From positions 1 to 34,554 of the forward strand of contig JAATFT010000064.1 in NCBI GenBank assembly GCA_015655075.1: a stretch of 34,554 nt of DNA. Direction: 5' to 3'. A program made the translations under genes and the position numbers. Shown here in pieces: positions 17,111-24,845 of this stretch. The first letter of the stretch is position 1. Every line of letters starts with the position of its first letter. This stretch comes from Clostridiales bacterium. GTDB lineage: Bacteria > Bacillota > Clostridia > Lachnospirales > Lachnospiraceae. The notes beneath the pieces are model-generated. The model worked only from the letters and a program-made list of their open reading frames with translations. It had not been told where the DNA came from and searched no databases.

Positions 17111-18703
17111 ATGAACAAGACAGATTATTTAAGTGCATTAAAAAAGGCATTAAAAGATATAGATGAAAGTGTAATGGAAGAAATAGTATTAGATTATGAA
17201 GAACATTTTCAAGTTGGTATGGAAAAAGGTAAAAGTGAAGAACAAATCTGCGAAGAGTTAGGAGCAATTGATGACCTGGTTAAGGAAATTAAAGAAGTAT
17301 ACAATACAGATAACAAAGAAGATGAAAAAGAAGAAAAAAAATCATATGATGATCAGACGAATAACAAAAATAATAAATTTAAAGAATGGTATTCTAATAT
17401 CCATAATATAGATGGTGAGAAGATTGGTGATGCAATCAATAATGCTTTGGATTCAGCAGGCGATGCTATAAGTAAAATTGATGTAAATGAGATTAGCCGT
17501 ACATTAAAAAGTACCCTGGACCAGGCGACTTCTTCCATTAATAACTTAGCAGATAACTATCTTAAGAATCAAGGTACAGGCCCATTTGAATTCAATAAGA
17601 GAAATGCAGAAGGTTATAAGGAAAATGTATCAAAGAGCTATGATGATTCCGAGGAGTCAGAAGAAGCAAGTAAAAATAATGTAAGTGATGACCCGAAATC
17701 TGATGATGAACCTTCTAATTATGTTCAAGCTGATACGGAGAATAAAGCTGATGAGAGTGAGGATGTAAATTCAAAAAATGTCAGCAAAGGATTAAATCTT
17801 ATTGTAGATGGCATATGTGCTGACATTACTGTACAGAAATCTTCCAATGGTAAGATAAATATTAGTTATGAAAACAATGGTAATGAAAGACAGAGACAGA
17901 TGTATGAGTTCTATAGTTTCAAGGAAGGAAATACTGTTTATGCAGGGATACGCAGGGTTGGTAAAGCAGTGTTTTTGTTTAACCTTAAACTCTATTCCAT
18001 TAATATAAATATAGAAATACCAGATCATATGAGTAATGTCAACATTAGAACAGCAAGTGGCAACATTATAATCTCTAATGTAAATTCAGATATTATAGCA
18101 ACAACAGCAAGTGGTGATATTACGGCAAACAACATTGAAGCAAAGTTCCTTTCACTGAAAAGCTCAAGTGGTGACGTTGTGGTCAGAAATATAGGAGCTG
18201 ACATAATTGATAATAGTTCGTTAAGCGGTAACCTGGAAATCGCTAATATGAAAGCAGGTGAATGTAAAATCAGAAGTACAAGTGGTGGTATTAAAATCAA
18301 TGAGTTTACTATGAACAACGCAGATGTTAGCAGTATAAGCGGAAATGTAAAAATTATACAAATAATTGGCGATGATTTAAGAGTCAGCAATGCAAGCGGC
18401 AACATAACAGCTGAAGTTAATGTTAAAAGATGCCACGCAAGTTCTAAAAGTGGAAATGTAGAAGTGAAATGTAATGGAAATATTATATTAGAGTCCAGTA
18501 GTACGAGTGGAAACGTTGACATTACTTTGAAAAACTATAACAGCGGATATTGTGTTAAATCCAGGACCACCTCTGGTGCATTATATATAAATTATGACAA
18601 TATGTGCCAGAGAAATCTAAAAACTGGAACTTATACTTATGGCAATCAGGGAAGTGAACTGATTTTAAGTTCAGTGAGCGGTGATATCCATTTAGCTGAT
18701 TAA
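17111..18703 (+). CDS. HAAS-domain protein with C-terminal DUF4097 beta-repeat domain
   Basis: This 530-residue protein opens with a HAAS/DUF1700-type helical domain (about residues 1-65, YLSALKKALKDIDES and ICEELGAIDDLVKEI). A long polar, Asn/Asp/Ser/Glu-rich linker follows (about 65-225), then a DUF4097-type right-handed beta-repeat domain (about 230-530) built from units such as ASGDITANNIEA, SSGDVVVRNIGAD and SISGNVKIIQ. No signal peptide or membrane helix is evident, unlike many relatives. The start at 17111 rather than 17105 gives a 6-base spacing to GGAGG. It lies in an operon with padR. Function in this family is poorly defined; an envelope-stress or membrane-associated role is inferred from the paired regulator. 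Confidence 0.85.
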   Translation: MNKTDYLSALKKALKDIDESVMEEIVLDYEEHFQVGMEKGKSEEQICEELGAIDDLVKEIKEVYNTDNKEDEKEEKKSYDDQTNNKNNKFKEWYSNIHNIDGEKIGDAINNALDSAGDAISKIDVNEISRTLKSTLDQATSSINNLADNYLKNQGTGPFEFNKRNAEGYKENVSKSYDDSEESEEASKNNVSDDPKSDDEPSNYVQADTENKADESEDVNSKNVSKGLNLIVDGICADITVQKSSNGKINISYENNGNERQRQMYEFYSFKEGNTVYAGIRRVGKAVFLFNLKLYSININIEIPDHMSNVNIRTASGNIIISNVNSDIIATTASGDITANNIEAKFLSLKSSSGDVVVRNIGADIIDNSSLSGNLEIANMKAGECKIRSTSGGIKINEFTMNNADVSSISGNVKIIQIIGDDLRVSNASGNITAEVNVKRCHASSKSGNVEVKCNGNIILESSSTSGNVDITLKNYNSGYCVKSRTTSGALYINYDNMCQRNLKTGTYTYGNQGSELILSSVSGDIHLAD

Positions 18704-18738
18704 TATTAGTTGTTGTTTTGACAAAAGGGGCACGCTAA

Positions 18739-18775
18739 GACGCTAAGGACTTATCCGGTTTTAGCGTCATCTTTT
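18739..18775 (+). terminator. Intrinsic terminator after HAAS-DUF4097 gene
   Basis: Perfect 8-bp arms GACGCTAA (18739-18746) and TTAGCGTC (18761-18768), followed by ATCTTTT. Confidence 0.7.
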
Positions 18776-18849
18776 CTATCTCCTCAAGGCATTGCGAAAT
18801 TTGTGGTTTTTTGTTAAAACAATAAATATCAAAATAGGAGAATTAAGAA

Positions 18850-19350
18850 ATGGAAATTAAGGGAGCCATCGATCAATGTAAGCAGTCCGGATTAGCCGGA
18901 ATTGAATTAATTGAATATGCCCAAAGACTGGTAAGTTCAAATATGAAATACTCGTATACAAATTCCTTTGATTTTCCATGTAAAGCATTTCAAAAAGGAC
19001 AGGGTTACTGTTGGCATCAGGCAAGTATTTTAAATCGTATCTTGAAAAATTTGGGATTTAAGAGCAAATTAGTATATTCGACTCAAAATATTATTCCTGA
19101 GAAATTATATGATGGAATTATAGTGAAGGAACATATTTCAGGTCATGTTTGGTGTAAAGTTCGTTGTGAGGGAACGGAAAGAGATGTCTGTCCCGGAAAT
19201 ATCGACAACCGGTTTGGTAAAGTGCATTTTAGGCCTATATCAAAGATTCGAACATGGAATATATTCGTTTGTTTCTTTTCATACTGGGGATCGGGGATAG
19301 TGAACTATAAAAGATTAAAAGAGATTAAGAATAGAGCGGTAATAAAATAG
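18850..19350 (+). CDS. Transglutaminase-like cysteine protein
   Basis: A 166-residue protein with a transglutaminase-like papain-fold triad in the usual order: Cys54 in GYCWHQASIL, His99 in SGHVWCKV and Asp112 in RDVCPG. There is no signal peptide or membrane segment, so it should act in the cytoplasm. AGGAG lies 8 bases upstream of the ATG, and a terminator separates it from the gene before. Members of this superfamily include proteases, peptide N-glycanases and transferases; no further assignment is possible. It appears monocistronic. Confidence 0.7.
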   Translation: MEIKGAIDQCKQSGLAGIELIEYAQRLVSSNMKYSYTNSFDFPCKAFQKGQGYCWHQASILNRILKNLGFKSKLVYSTQNIIPEKLYDGIIVKEHISGHVWCKVRCEGTERDVCPGNIDNRFGKVHFRPISKIRTWNIFVCFFSYWGSGIVNYKRLKEIKNRAVIK

Positions 19351-19497
19351 TAAATGAAAATTATGTACTTTTGTCTAAAAAGTAATTGAAGCACATATCA
19401 TATTCCTATCAGTAAGAATTTATATTTTGCAAAGATAAATATGACATCCTGTCGTCATATTATCTGTGTTATGCTCTTTCGAAAGGAGGAAATTATA

Positions 19498-20145
19498 ATG
19501 TTGGTGAATATAAAAGAGCATATGCTTAAGTTTTTGCCGGAAACACATCTGGCAGCAAGCGATTTGCAGCTTCCAAATGTGCAGATAGATACCGATCAAA
19601 TTAAGTGTATTATGATTAACGAGGTTCCCCCTATGAATCCCTATGATGATTTTTACAGTGATGGAGATAATCCGGAGTATATGAGAACGACGCTGGATCT
19701 TTTCCATAATGCAGGTGTGGATGTCACAGATATCCGTGACATTCTTGGCATGGGTATATACATTACAACGGCTGTAAAAATGCCAAAACTTCAATACGAG
19801 GTTCCCATGGAAATAATCGTTGAGCATATGCCGCTGCTGGAGAAAGAAATTGATCTATTTCCCAATTTAAAGGTCATTATGCTGATGGGGGACGTAGCCA
19901 AAAAGTCGTTTAATAGGATTGCCAAGAAAAAAACGAAAAAAAGCGTAATACCATCCGGATCAACCTATAAAATCAGAGAATATGCGTACTACTATGGCGA
20001 AATCCGGGTTTTTCCCTCTTATATCATGACCGGAGGGAATATTTTGATTGAGAAGTCTAAGCGAAGTATGATTTCAGATGATATCAGAGAAATGATGGAA
20101 ATCCTGCAACAAGGAGAGAAGGTTATTCATGAACAAAAGCAATAA
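19498..20145 (+). CDS. Uracil-DNA-glycosylase-superfamily-like protein
   Basis: A 215-residue protein. CIMINEVPPMNPYDDFYS near residues 37-54, LGMGIYITTAVKMPK near 83-97 and VIMLMGDVAKKSFN near 123-136 follow the strand order of the uracil-DNA-glycosylase fold, where the first motif forms the catalytic water-activating loop. The classical catalytic Asp/Asn and His loops are not clearly present, so DNA glycosylase activity should not be assumed. The start at 19498 is set by AAGGAGGAAAT upstream; the longer frame from 19441 lacks such a site. No operon partner is obvious; a decayed frame overlaps its 3' end. Confidence 0.6.
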   Translation: MLVNIKEHMLKFLPETHLAASDLQLPNVQIDTDQIKCIMINEVPPMNPYDDFYSDGDNPEYMRTTLDLFHNAGVDVTDIRDILGMGIYITTAVKMPKLQYEVPMEIIVEHMPLLEKEIDLFPNLKVIMLMGDVAKKSFNRIAKKKTKKSVIPSGSTYKIREYAYYYGEIRVFPSYIMTGGNILIEKSKRSMISDDIREMMEILQQGEKVIHEQKQ

Positions 20146-20560
20146 AGGTCCGAGGCAGGCCAAACAGAAGGCAGATTCTCAAACTGCGCAGGTTACACCT
20201 GCTTGGCGTGTGACTGATCTGATCGATTACGGATCTCGCATGGTAATCAACGGACTGTAGCAGTTCGGGTTTCACGATTATACCGGTGCTTGCTACATCC
20301 AGGTAAGGAGCTTACATCCGAAGACGGAAATCAAATTTCACGATCATACCGGTGCTTGCTACATCGCAGAATACCGAAAAAACTTTATCGGACTTCTTGG
20401 AAGCGACAGCGCTGTATGGACTGCCGGAGCGGCAGATCCAAATCGCTCCTTGCCTCCCACAAAGTGGAGCGTCCAGCCCGGCACAAGCATTTTTCAAACA
20501 CGTTCTAATATTGTTTCAGAACTAAGTACTTTCGTACTTATCGGTCGGCAGTTTCTGTAG
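20129..20560 (+). pseudogene. Decayed reading frame broken by one in-frame TAG, with internal duplication
   Basis: From ATG 20129, overlapping the previous gene by 17 bases, one frame stays open for 143 codons to TAG at 20558-20560, except for a single in-frame TAG at 20258-20260. The first 43 codons form a plausible short peptide (begins MNKSNKGPRQAKQK). After the TAG the frame holds FHDYTGACYI and FHDHTGACYI, encoded by near-identical 30-base direct repeats. It then continues YIAEYRKNFIGLLGSD and ADPNRSLPPTKWSVQPGTS, which faintly recall a blade of NHL-type propellers. I do not assign a family. The most likely reading is a remnant of a larger gene. Confidence 0.4.
20270..20365 (+). repeat. 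Near-identical 30-base direct repeat, 66-base period
   Basis: Copies at 20270-20299 and 20336-20365 differ at one base (TTTCACGATTAT against TTTCACGATCAT, then identical through GCTTGCTACATC). The 66-base period is exactly 22 codons, so both copies are read in the same frame. Confidence 0.85.
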
Positions 20561-20584
20561 ATATACATTCCGCAAAGTAATTTT

Positions 20585-20622
20585 AAAGGCATAGGATTGC
20601 AAATCCTGTTGCCTTTATTTTA
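20585..20622 (+). terminator. Probable intrinsic terminator
   Basis: AAAGGC (20585-20590) pairs with GCCTTT (20611-20616) and AGGATT (20593-20598) with AATCCT (20602-20607), followed by ATTTTAT. Confidence 0.6.
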
Positions 20623-20680
20623 TATGCAGGCAAAAAACGAAGTGTATTTCTAAATATATACCTTATTCATGCAAGATTTT

Positions 20681-20724
20681 TGAGGGGACTATTTCAGCAG
20701 TCTCCTTAAAGAAAGGAGTTTTTA
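20681..20724 (+). promoter_or_regulatory. Mutually exclusive hairpins ending in a terminator, upstream of agrA-like gene
   Basis: TGAGGGGACT (20681-20690) can pair with AGTCTCCTTA (20699-20708). The same CTCCTT (20702-20707) can instead pair with AAGGAG (20713-20718), which is followed by TTTTTAT, forming a terminator. This is the geometry of an attenuator, but it lies upstream of the promoter proposed at 20768-20796, so it would act only on transcripts starting farther upstream. Confidence 0.45.
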
Positions 20725-20767
20725 TATTGCAATTTAGATATAAATGACAATTTTTAGAAAAATTTAG

Positions 20768-20796
20768 TTGAATTATAAAAATCACAATTTTATAAT
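20768..20796 (+). promoter_or_regulatory. Sigma-A promoter for agrA-agrC-like genes
   Basis: TTGAAT (20768-20773) and TATAAT (20791-20796) are spaced by 17 bases, about 35 bases before the ATG at 20832. ACAATTTT occurs at 20747 and 20784, possible LytTR half-sites, but their 37-base spacing is not typical. Confidence 0.65.
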
Positions 20797-20831
20797 AAGG
20801 GTATTAAATATCTATTTAGAGGAGGGTATAA

Positions 20832-21575
20832 ATGTTAAAAATTGCTATTTGTGATAATGACAGAAAAGATTCTTTAAAAATTGAGACTATTGTTAAAGAC
20901 TATTTGTATATCAAATCCATTCCCTATCGAATAAATATTTTTTGGTCGGGAGAGGAATTACTGGGATATCATGCTAAATTTGATTTAATATTTCTTGATA
21001 TTGCCATGGATGGCATAAATGGTATTCAGGCCGGCAAAAAAATTCGTCAAAAAAATAGGAATGTCAAAATTGTTTATACCACCAATTATCAGCAATATTG
21101 TATACAAGCAATGAATAATGTCCATGCTTTTGCATATTTAGAAAAACCTGTTTCAAAAGAAAAGGCAGAACGGCAGCTTGATGAAATTATACGATATATT
21201 CAAGAAGAAAAAGAAAAAACGGAAATAGTAAAATTTGAAATTATAGAAATTACAAAGGAGGGAAAATTAGAATATAAGATTAAAAATTTTGAAGTAAAAG
21301 ATATTTTTTATTTTGAGTATTTCAATCGGAAAATAAAAATAAAACTGGAAAATGAAGAATATTTTTTTATAGATAGAATGAAAGATTTAGCAGAAAGAAT
21401 CCGGGAGTACAATTTTGAAGCCTGTCATCAATGTTTTTTGGTGAATTTAAGACATATTAAAAAAATAAAAGGTTATGAAGTCTACCTTAATAATAATGAA
21501 AGGCTTCCTGTTTCCCAAAAAAGATCAGCAGATTTCAGAAAAAAATTAAATAAATTTTTACAAAGTTGTATATAG
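20832..21575 (+). CDS. agrA: AgrA-like LytTR response regulator
   Basis: A 247-residue protein with an N-terminal receiver domain (acidic D8 and D10, phospho-acceptor D56 in LIFLDIAMDG, conserved Lys in LEKPV near 105) and a C-terminal LytTR DNA-binding domain (about 140-245, with IFYFEYFNRKIKI, FEACHQCFLVNLRHIKKI and LPVSQKRSADF). AGAGGAGGG lies upstream of the ATG. The downstream kinase gene starts 8 bases after its stop. This is the AgrA/ComE family, which binds paired direct repeats; the CTGTAAATT pair at 23032-23060 is a candidate target. Role inferred: activates agrD and perhaps the solvent operon when the peptide signal accumulates. Confidence 0.9.
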   Translation: MLKIAICDNDRKDSLKIETIVKDYLYIKSIPYRINIFWSGEELLGYHAKFDLIFLDIAMDGINGIQAGKKIRQKNRNVKIVYTTNYQQYCIQAMNNVHAFAYLEKPVSKEKAERQLDEIIRYIQEEKEKTEIVKFEIIEITKEGKLEYKIKNFEVKDIFYFEYFNRKIKIKLENEEYFFIDRMKDLAERIREYNFEACHQCFLVNLRHIKKIKGYEVYLNNNERLPVSQKRSADFRKKLNKFLQSCI

Positions 21576-21583
21576 GAGAAGAA

Positions 21584-22894
21584 ATGGAAGATTATATTAT
21601 TTTTATATTTGGTGCCTTTATTTCAAGTCTGATTAATAGTATTATACTTTTTCAATTTATAGAAGAAAGAAATGAAAGGATATATGATAAGCGTTTATTA
21701 TATTTCTTTATAAAGATAGGATTATGCCTATTCATTGGATGCATTAACGTGATGCAGCAGCCGATAATTAATATCGTAAGTTGGATTATATTGTTTAGTA
21801 TTGTAAATATTGTGATGTATAGTAAAACTAAAAACAAAAAAATTTACCGGATATTAGAAGTTCCGGCACTGATTTTAATATTAACTATATGCGAAACTGC
21901 CGGTGTATATATGCTGGAATTTATTTTATGGAGATTTCAGTTACATAATATACATCCGATTTTGGTAAAAAGCATGGAAGTAACTTTTTCAAAATTAGTT
22001 GTATTGATTTTTTATTATTTGGTAATTTCAAAGCTTTGGCGGGAAGATTCTATTGGAACATTTACAAAGACACAATTTTGGGTTGAGGTTGTAATAGTTT
22101 TGTTCAGTATTGCCAATTTGGCTGTGATTATTTCGGTTGTTTCCAAAATAACCAGTCAAACAGAACATATACTCTTATTAATTAATATGGGATTTATATT
22201 ATTTGCAGATTTATATTTCCTGTACTTTTCTAGGTTTGCAGAAGAGTATAATCAGCTTAAGGTAAAGTTAAGGCTTTTAGAACAGCAGTCATTGCTGCAA
22301 TATGAATACTATGAGGAACAGGAAGAAAAATATAATGAATCCGTTAAAATTTTACATGATGTAAATAAGCATCTTAAGATGATAGAGTATATGTATCAGG
22401 CAAAGGAAGATAAGACGGCAATAGCTTATACACAGGAAATAAGTCAAATGCTGATGCCGCTGGCTTTGGAAGAATATACAAATAATCCGATTCTAAACGT
22501 TTTATTAAATGATAAAAAGAAAATTGCCAATATTCATAACATTAGATTTAACTTAGAAATAGGCAGTGTAGATCTTAGTTTTATGGAACCGATTGAAGTC
22601 ACTTCAATATTTGGCAATTTGCTGGATAATGCGATAGAAGCATGTGATATGGTTTCAAAAGACAAATACATTGAAATGAGGCTGGATAAATTAAATGATT
22701 TTATAGTCATAAAAATCAGTAATAGTACAATGCCAATTGAGAAATGGCATTTCGGAAAACCGGTATCCCGGAAAGGTAAAAACCACGGTATCGGTTTGCT
22801 GAACGTCGAAAATATAATTAAGAAGTACAATGGAAGTATGATCTTGGAGGAAGTGAATAAGAAATTTAGCTGTAAAATAATCTTTAATCAATAA
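21584..22894 (+). CDS. agrC: AgrC-like peptide-sensing histidine kinase (GHKL type)
   Basis: The 436-residue product has six or seven hydrophobic segments in its first 210 residues, a dimerisation coiled region (LRLLEQQSLLQYEYYEEQEEK is near 225-245), the H-box LHDVNKHL (H258) and a GHKL ATPase with NLLDNAIEACD and the glycine box HGIGLLNVENIIKKYNG. This is the AgrC layout for sensing cyclic autoinducing peptides outside the cell. The start at 21584 is preferred to 21566 because AGGAG is placed 5 bases upstream; it overlaps the agrA stop region. A strong terminator at 23006-23031 ends the two-gene transcript before agrD. Cognate partner: the AgrA-like protein. Confidence 0.9.
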   Translation: MEDYIIFIFGAFISSLINSIILFQFIEERNERIYDKRLLYFFIKIGLCLFIGCINVMQQPIINIVSWIILFSIVNIVMYSKTKNKKIYRILEVPALILILTICETAGVYMLEFILWRFQLHNIHPILVKSMEVTFSKLVVLIFYYLVISKLWREDSIGTFTKTQFWVEVVIVLFSIANLAVIISVVSKITSQTEHILLLINMGFILFADLYFLYFSRFAEEYNQLKVKLRLLEQQSLLQYEYYEEQEEKYNESVKILHDVNKHLKMIEYMYQAKEDKTAIAYTQEISQMLMPLALEEYTNNPILNVLLNDKKKIANIHNIRFNLEIGSVDLSFMEPIEVTSIFGNLLDNAIEACDMVSKDKYIEMRLDKLNDFIVIKISNSTMPIEKWHFGKPVSRKGKNHGIGLLNVENIIKKYNGSMILEEVNKKFSCKIIFNQ

Positions 22895-23005
22895 AAAACG
22901 GTATATCTTAATTACAAGGAGCAAGGCATAATATTACATAATACGATAAAAAAGACTGGTTTAAAGCTATCTGTTTGTTAAAAATATAACTCATTATTTC
23001 ATAGG

Positions 23006-23031
23006 GGCCAACATGATGTTGGCCTTTTTTT
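23006..23031 (+). terminator. Strong intrinsic terminator after agrA-agrC
   Basis: GGCCAACA and TGTTGGCC form a perfect 8-bp stem with a 3-base loop, followed at once by seven T. Confidence 0.92.
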
Positions 23032-23074
23032 CTGTAAATTATACATAAAAACTGTAAATTGTGAGATTTATATT
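23032..23074 (+). promoter_or_regulatory. Candidate LytTR (AgrA) direct repeats and -10 for agrD
   Basis: CTGTAAATT occurs at 23032-23040 and again at 23052-23060, a 20-base period of about two helical turns, as expected for LytTR regulators. It begins directly after the terminator T-run. TATATT at 23069-23074 is a possible -10, and the region 17 bases upstream has no -35 match, as expected for an activator-dependent promoter. The distance between repeat and -10 is shorter than in the Staphylococcus P2 promoter, so the exact start site is uncertain. Confidence 0.5.
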
Positions 23075-23144
23075 GAAAAAAAACAGAGGAGTGAGAAAAT
23101 ACAAGTGTAAATGGTAAAAAAATGCAAGGAAAGGAGTAACTATT

Positions 23145-23291
23145 ATGAAGAAAGATGTTAAAAAATTATCATTAGAACTGGCATCTATAGCAATCATGAA
23201 ATCAGCGGTAAAGGAAGCTAATTCCTCCTGTTTCTTTATTGGCTACCAGCCTAAACTACCTAAAGATGTAAAGAAACTGAGAAAATTTTAA
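23145..23291 (+). CDS. agrD: AgrD-like cyclic lactone autoinducer propeptide
   Basis: A 48-residue ORF preceded by AAGGAG at an 8-base spacing, too short for usual gene finders. It has an amphipathic basic N-terminal part (MKKDVKKLSLELASIA), a core SSCFFIG and a charged tail YQPKLPKDVKKLRKF. The Q-P-K-x-P motif after the core is the hallmark of clostridial AgrD tails. By analogy to Clostridium perfringens, whose ring is CLWFT before HQP, the predicted ring here is Cys29-Phe-Phe-Ile-Gly33, closed through the Cys thiol to the Gly carboxyl, with cleavage before Tyr34. Upstream residues of the mature peptide cannot be read. It sits between agrC and the thiolase gene, apart from agrB. Confidence 0.9.
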   Translation: MKKDVKKLSLELASIAIMKSAVKEANSSCFFIGYQPKLPKDVKKLRKF

Positions 23292-23295
23292 TGTT

Positions 23296-23329
23296 GTATT
23301 ACAATTTCAGGGAAGGTGAATTGTAATAC
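23296..23329. promoter_or_regulatory. Perfect 11-bp inverted repeat just after agrD
   Basis: GTATTACAATT (23296-23306) and AATTGTAATAC (23319-23329) are perfect inverted copies with a 12-base loop. AT-rich and without a T-run, so more like a protein-binding site or an RNA-stability hairpin than a terminator. Confidence 0.45.
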
Positions 23330-23374
23330 TAAGAAAATTATTATGTGTGTTTGGGGATTACGAACAGGAAAAAA

Positions 23375-23407
23375 GGAGCGGCCATACCTATGCCGCCTGA
23401 TTTTCTT
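23375..23407 (+). terminator. Probable terminator ending the agrD transcript
   Basis: GCGGCCATA (23378-23386) and TATGCCGC (23389-23396) pair with one bulged C, then CTGATTTTCTTATT. This would separate agrD from the solvent operon. Confidence 0.5.
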
Positions 23408-23432
23408 ATTCAGAATTACATAGATATAACTT

Positions 23433-23461
23433 TTAACTTATCAGCTGTCAACTCATATACT
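23433..23461 (+). promoter_or_regulatory. Candidate promoter for thl-adc-ctfA-ctfB-agrB operon
   Basis: TTAACT (23433-23438) and TATACT (23456-23461) are spaced by 17 bases, which would give a leader of about 155 nt. No perfect LytTR repeat was found immediately upstream. Confidence 0.4.
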
Positions 23462-23541
23462 AAATCGTACGCATCCGTGGTGGGCACTATATGAAACGAC
23501 AATAATATGGCATAGCTGCTTAATAGGTTATGAGCATGTAG

Positions 23542-23568
23542 CAAAGCGGAATGCGAATATCCGCTTTG
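23542..23568 (+). repeat. 9-bp inverted repeat in thl leader
   Basis: CAAAGCGGA (23542-23550) and TCCGCTTTG (23560-23568) are perfect inverted copies with a 9-base loop, about 55 bases upstream of the thiolase start. No T-run follows. It may be a leader hairpin or an operator; its function is unknown. Confidence 0.5.
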
Positions 23569-23624
23569 ACTTGATTTATCGTCTTGACAACTGACCTACT
23601 ATTCAAATGAAAGGAATGAATGTT

Positions 23625-24809
23625 ATGAAAAAAGTAGCTTTGGTAAGCCCATTAAGAACAGCTGTCGGTTCCTTTAACGGAACTCTTTCACCTGTGAGTG
23701 CGCCTGAACTGGGATCAACAGTCATTAAAGAGTGTATTAATCAAAGTAATTTAGAGAGTTCATTAATCGATGAGGTTTATTTAGGAAATGTCCTCCAGGC
23801 GGGTATTGGTCAGAATCCTGCCAGACAGGCCGCATTAAATGCAGGCATACCCGTTGATATACCTGTATCAACGATAAACACTGTTTGCGGTTCAGGACTT
23901 CATGCTGTCGCTCTGGCCTACAATTCGATCCTTGCAGAACAGGGCAGTATTATTTTAGCCGGAGGCATGGAAAGCATGTCAAATGCACCTTATCTTTTAA
24001 GAAATGCGAGAAACGGCTATCGACTTGGCAACGGTGAATTAATTGATAGTTTGGTCAGTGATGGCCTTACATGTTCTGTAAATAACTGCCATATGGGAAT
24101 TACTGCAGAAAATGTTGCTGAAAAATATAAAATATCAAGATATGAGCAGGATGAATTTGCGTATATAAGCCATATGAAGGCAGCAGAAGCAAAAAAAAAG
24201 AAGGTTTTTGAAGGGCAGATTGTTCCTGTAACAATCAAAAAGAAAAAGGAAGAAATTTGTTTCTTGGAGGACGAACATGTAAGAGCAGATACCACCAAGG
24301 AAAAACTATTCGTTTTAAGGACGGCATTTAAACGGGAGGGAACCGTTACTGCCGGAAATGCTTCACCAATAAGTGACGGTGCGGCGGCTATGCTGGTAAT
24401 ATCGGAGGACAAATGCAGAGAGCATGGCTTAAAACCGCTAGCTTATATCAAGGGCTATTCTTTTGTTGGTGTTGATCCTGCCTATATGGGTATTGGCCCG
24501 GTCAAAGCAGTTTCATCACTTCTTAAGAAACAGGGATTATCCATAGATGAGATAGATCTTTTCGAATTAAACGAAGCATTTGCTGCACAGGCATTGGCAG
24601 TATCAAAGGAACTTGGGCTTAACCCGGAAAGGGTTAATGTCAATGGAGGTGCAATTGCCATTGGACATCCTGTAGGAGCGAGCGGTGCCAGGATATTGGT
24701 TACTTTGGCGCATGAAATGATACGTAGTTCTGCACATTATGGCATAGCATCCCTGTGCGTCGGAGGAGGCATGGGTATAGCGATGCTGGTTGAGAACGCA
24801 TTAGTTTAA
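23625..24809 (+). CDS. thlA: Acetyl-CoA C-acetyltransferase (thiolase)
   Basis: A 394-residue biosynthetic-type thiolase that condenses two acetyl-CoA to acetoacetyl-CoA. The three catalytic residues sit at the textbook positions: Cys88 in NTVCGSGLHA, His348 in IGHPVGASGA and Cys378 in LCVGGGMG. The start at 23625 is favoured over 23607 because AAGGA is 9 bases upstream. It is the first gene of an operon with adc, ctfA, ctfB and agrB (gaps of 3 to 36 bases). In solvent-forming clostridia this reaction feeds acetone and butyrate/butanol; here the downstream genes direct it to acetone. The position next to agrD is unusual. Confidence 0.96.
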   Translation: MKKVALVSPLRTAVGSFNGTLSPVSAPELGSTVIKECINQSNLESSLIDEVYLGNVLQAGIGQNPARQAALNAGIPVDIPVSTINTVCGSGLHAVALAYNSILAEQGSIILAGGMESMSNAPYLLRNARNGYRLGNGELIDSLVSDGLTCSVNNCHMGITAENVAEKYKISRYEQDEFAYISHMKAAEAKKKKVFEGQIVPVTIKKKKEEICFLEDEHVRADTTKEKLFVLRTAFKREGTVTAGNASPISDGAAAMLVISEDKCREHGLKPLAYIKGYSFVGVDPAYMGIGPVKAVSSLLKKQGLSIDEIDLFELNEAFAAQALAVSKELGLNPERVNVNGGAIAIGHPVGASGARILVTLAHEMIRSSAHYGIASLCVGGGMGIAMLVENALV

Positions 24810-24845
24810 AGTGTAATAATTTACATAGAAAGGAAGAGGTTTATT

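Noticed and set aside
18025..18522. 165-codon minus-strand open frame
   Set aside because: Shadow of the repetitive DUF4097 region; composition is mirrored from the repeat codons and it has no start signal.
18025..18700. CRISPR-like periodic repeats
   Set aside because: Repeats are degenerate protein repeats (SGDI/SGNV units) of a beta-helix-like domain, with no constant repeat and variable spacer.
20258..20260. TAG read as pyrrolysine
   Set aside because: Intact genes nearby, including padR, queE, ctfB and agrA, end in TAG and no pyl genes are in the window.
23542..23568. Hairpin before thl as an intrinsic terminator
   Set aside because: Good stem but no T-run, and it lies within the proposed leader of an operon that must be transcribed.
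23584..23589. TTGACA as -35 for thl
   Set aside because: The matching -10 would fall at about 23607, overlapping the ribosome binding site, and no TATAAT-like sequence is there.
23607..23624. Earlier ATG for thiolase
   Set aside because: No ribosome binding site before 23607; AAGGA serves the ATG at 23625, which also gives the normal thiolase N-terminus.
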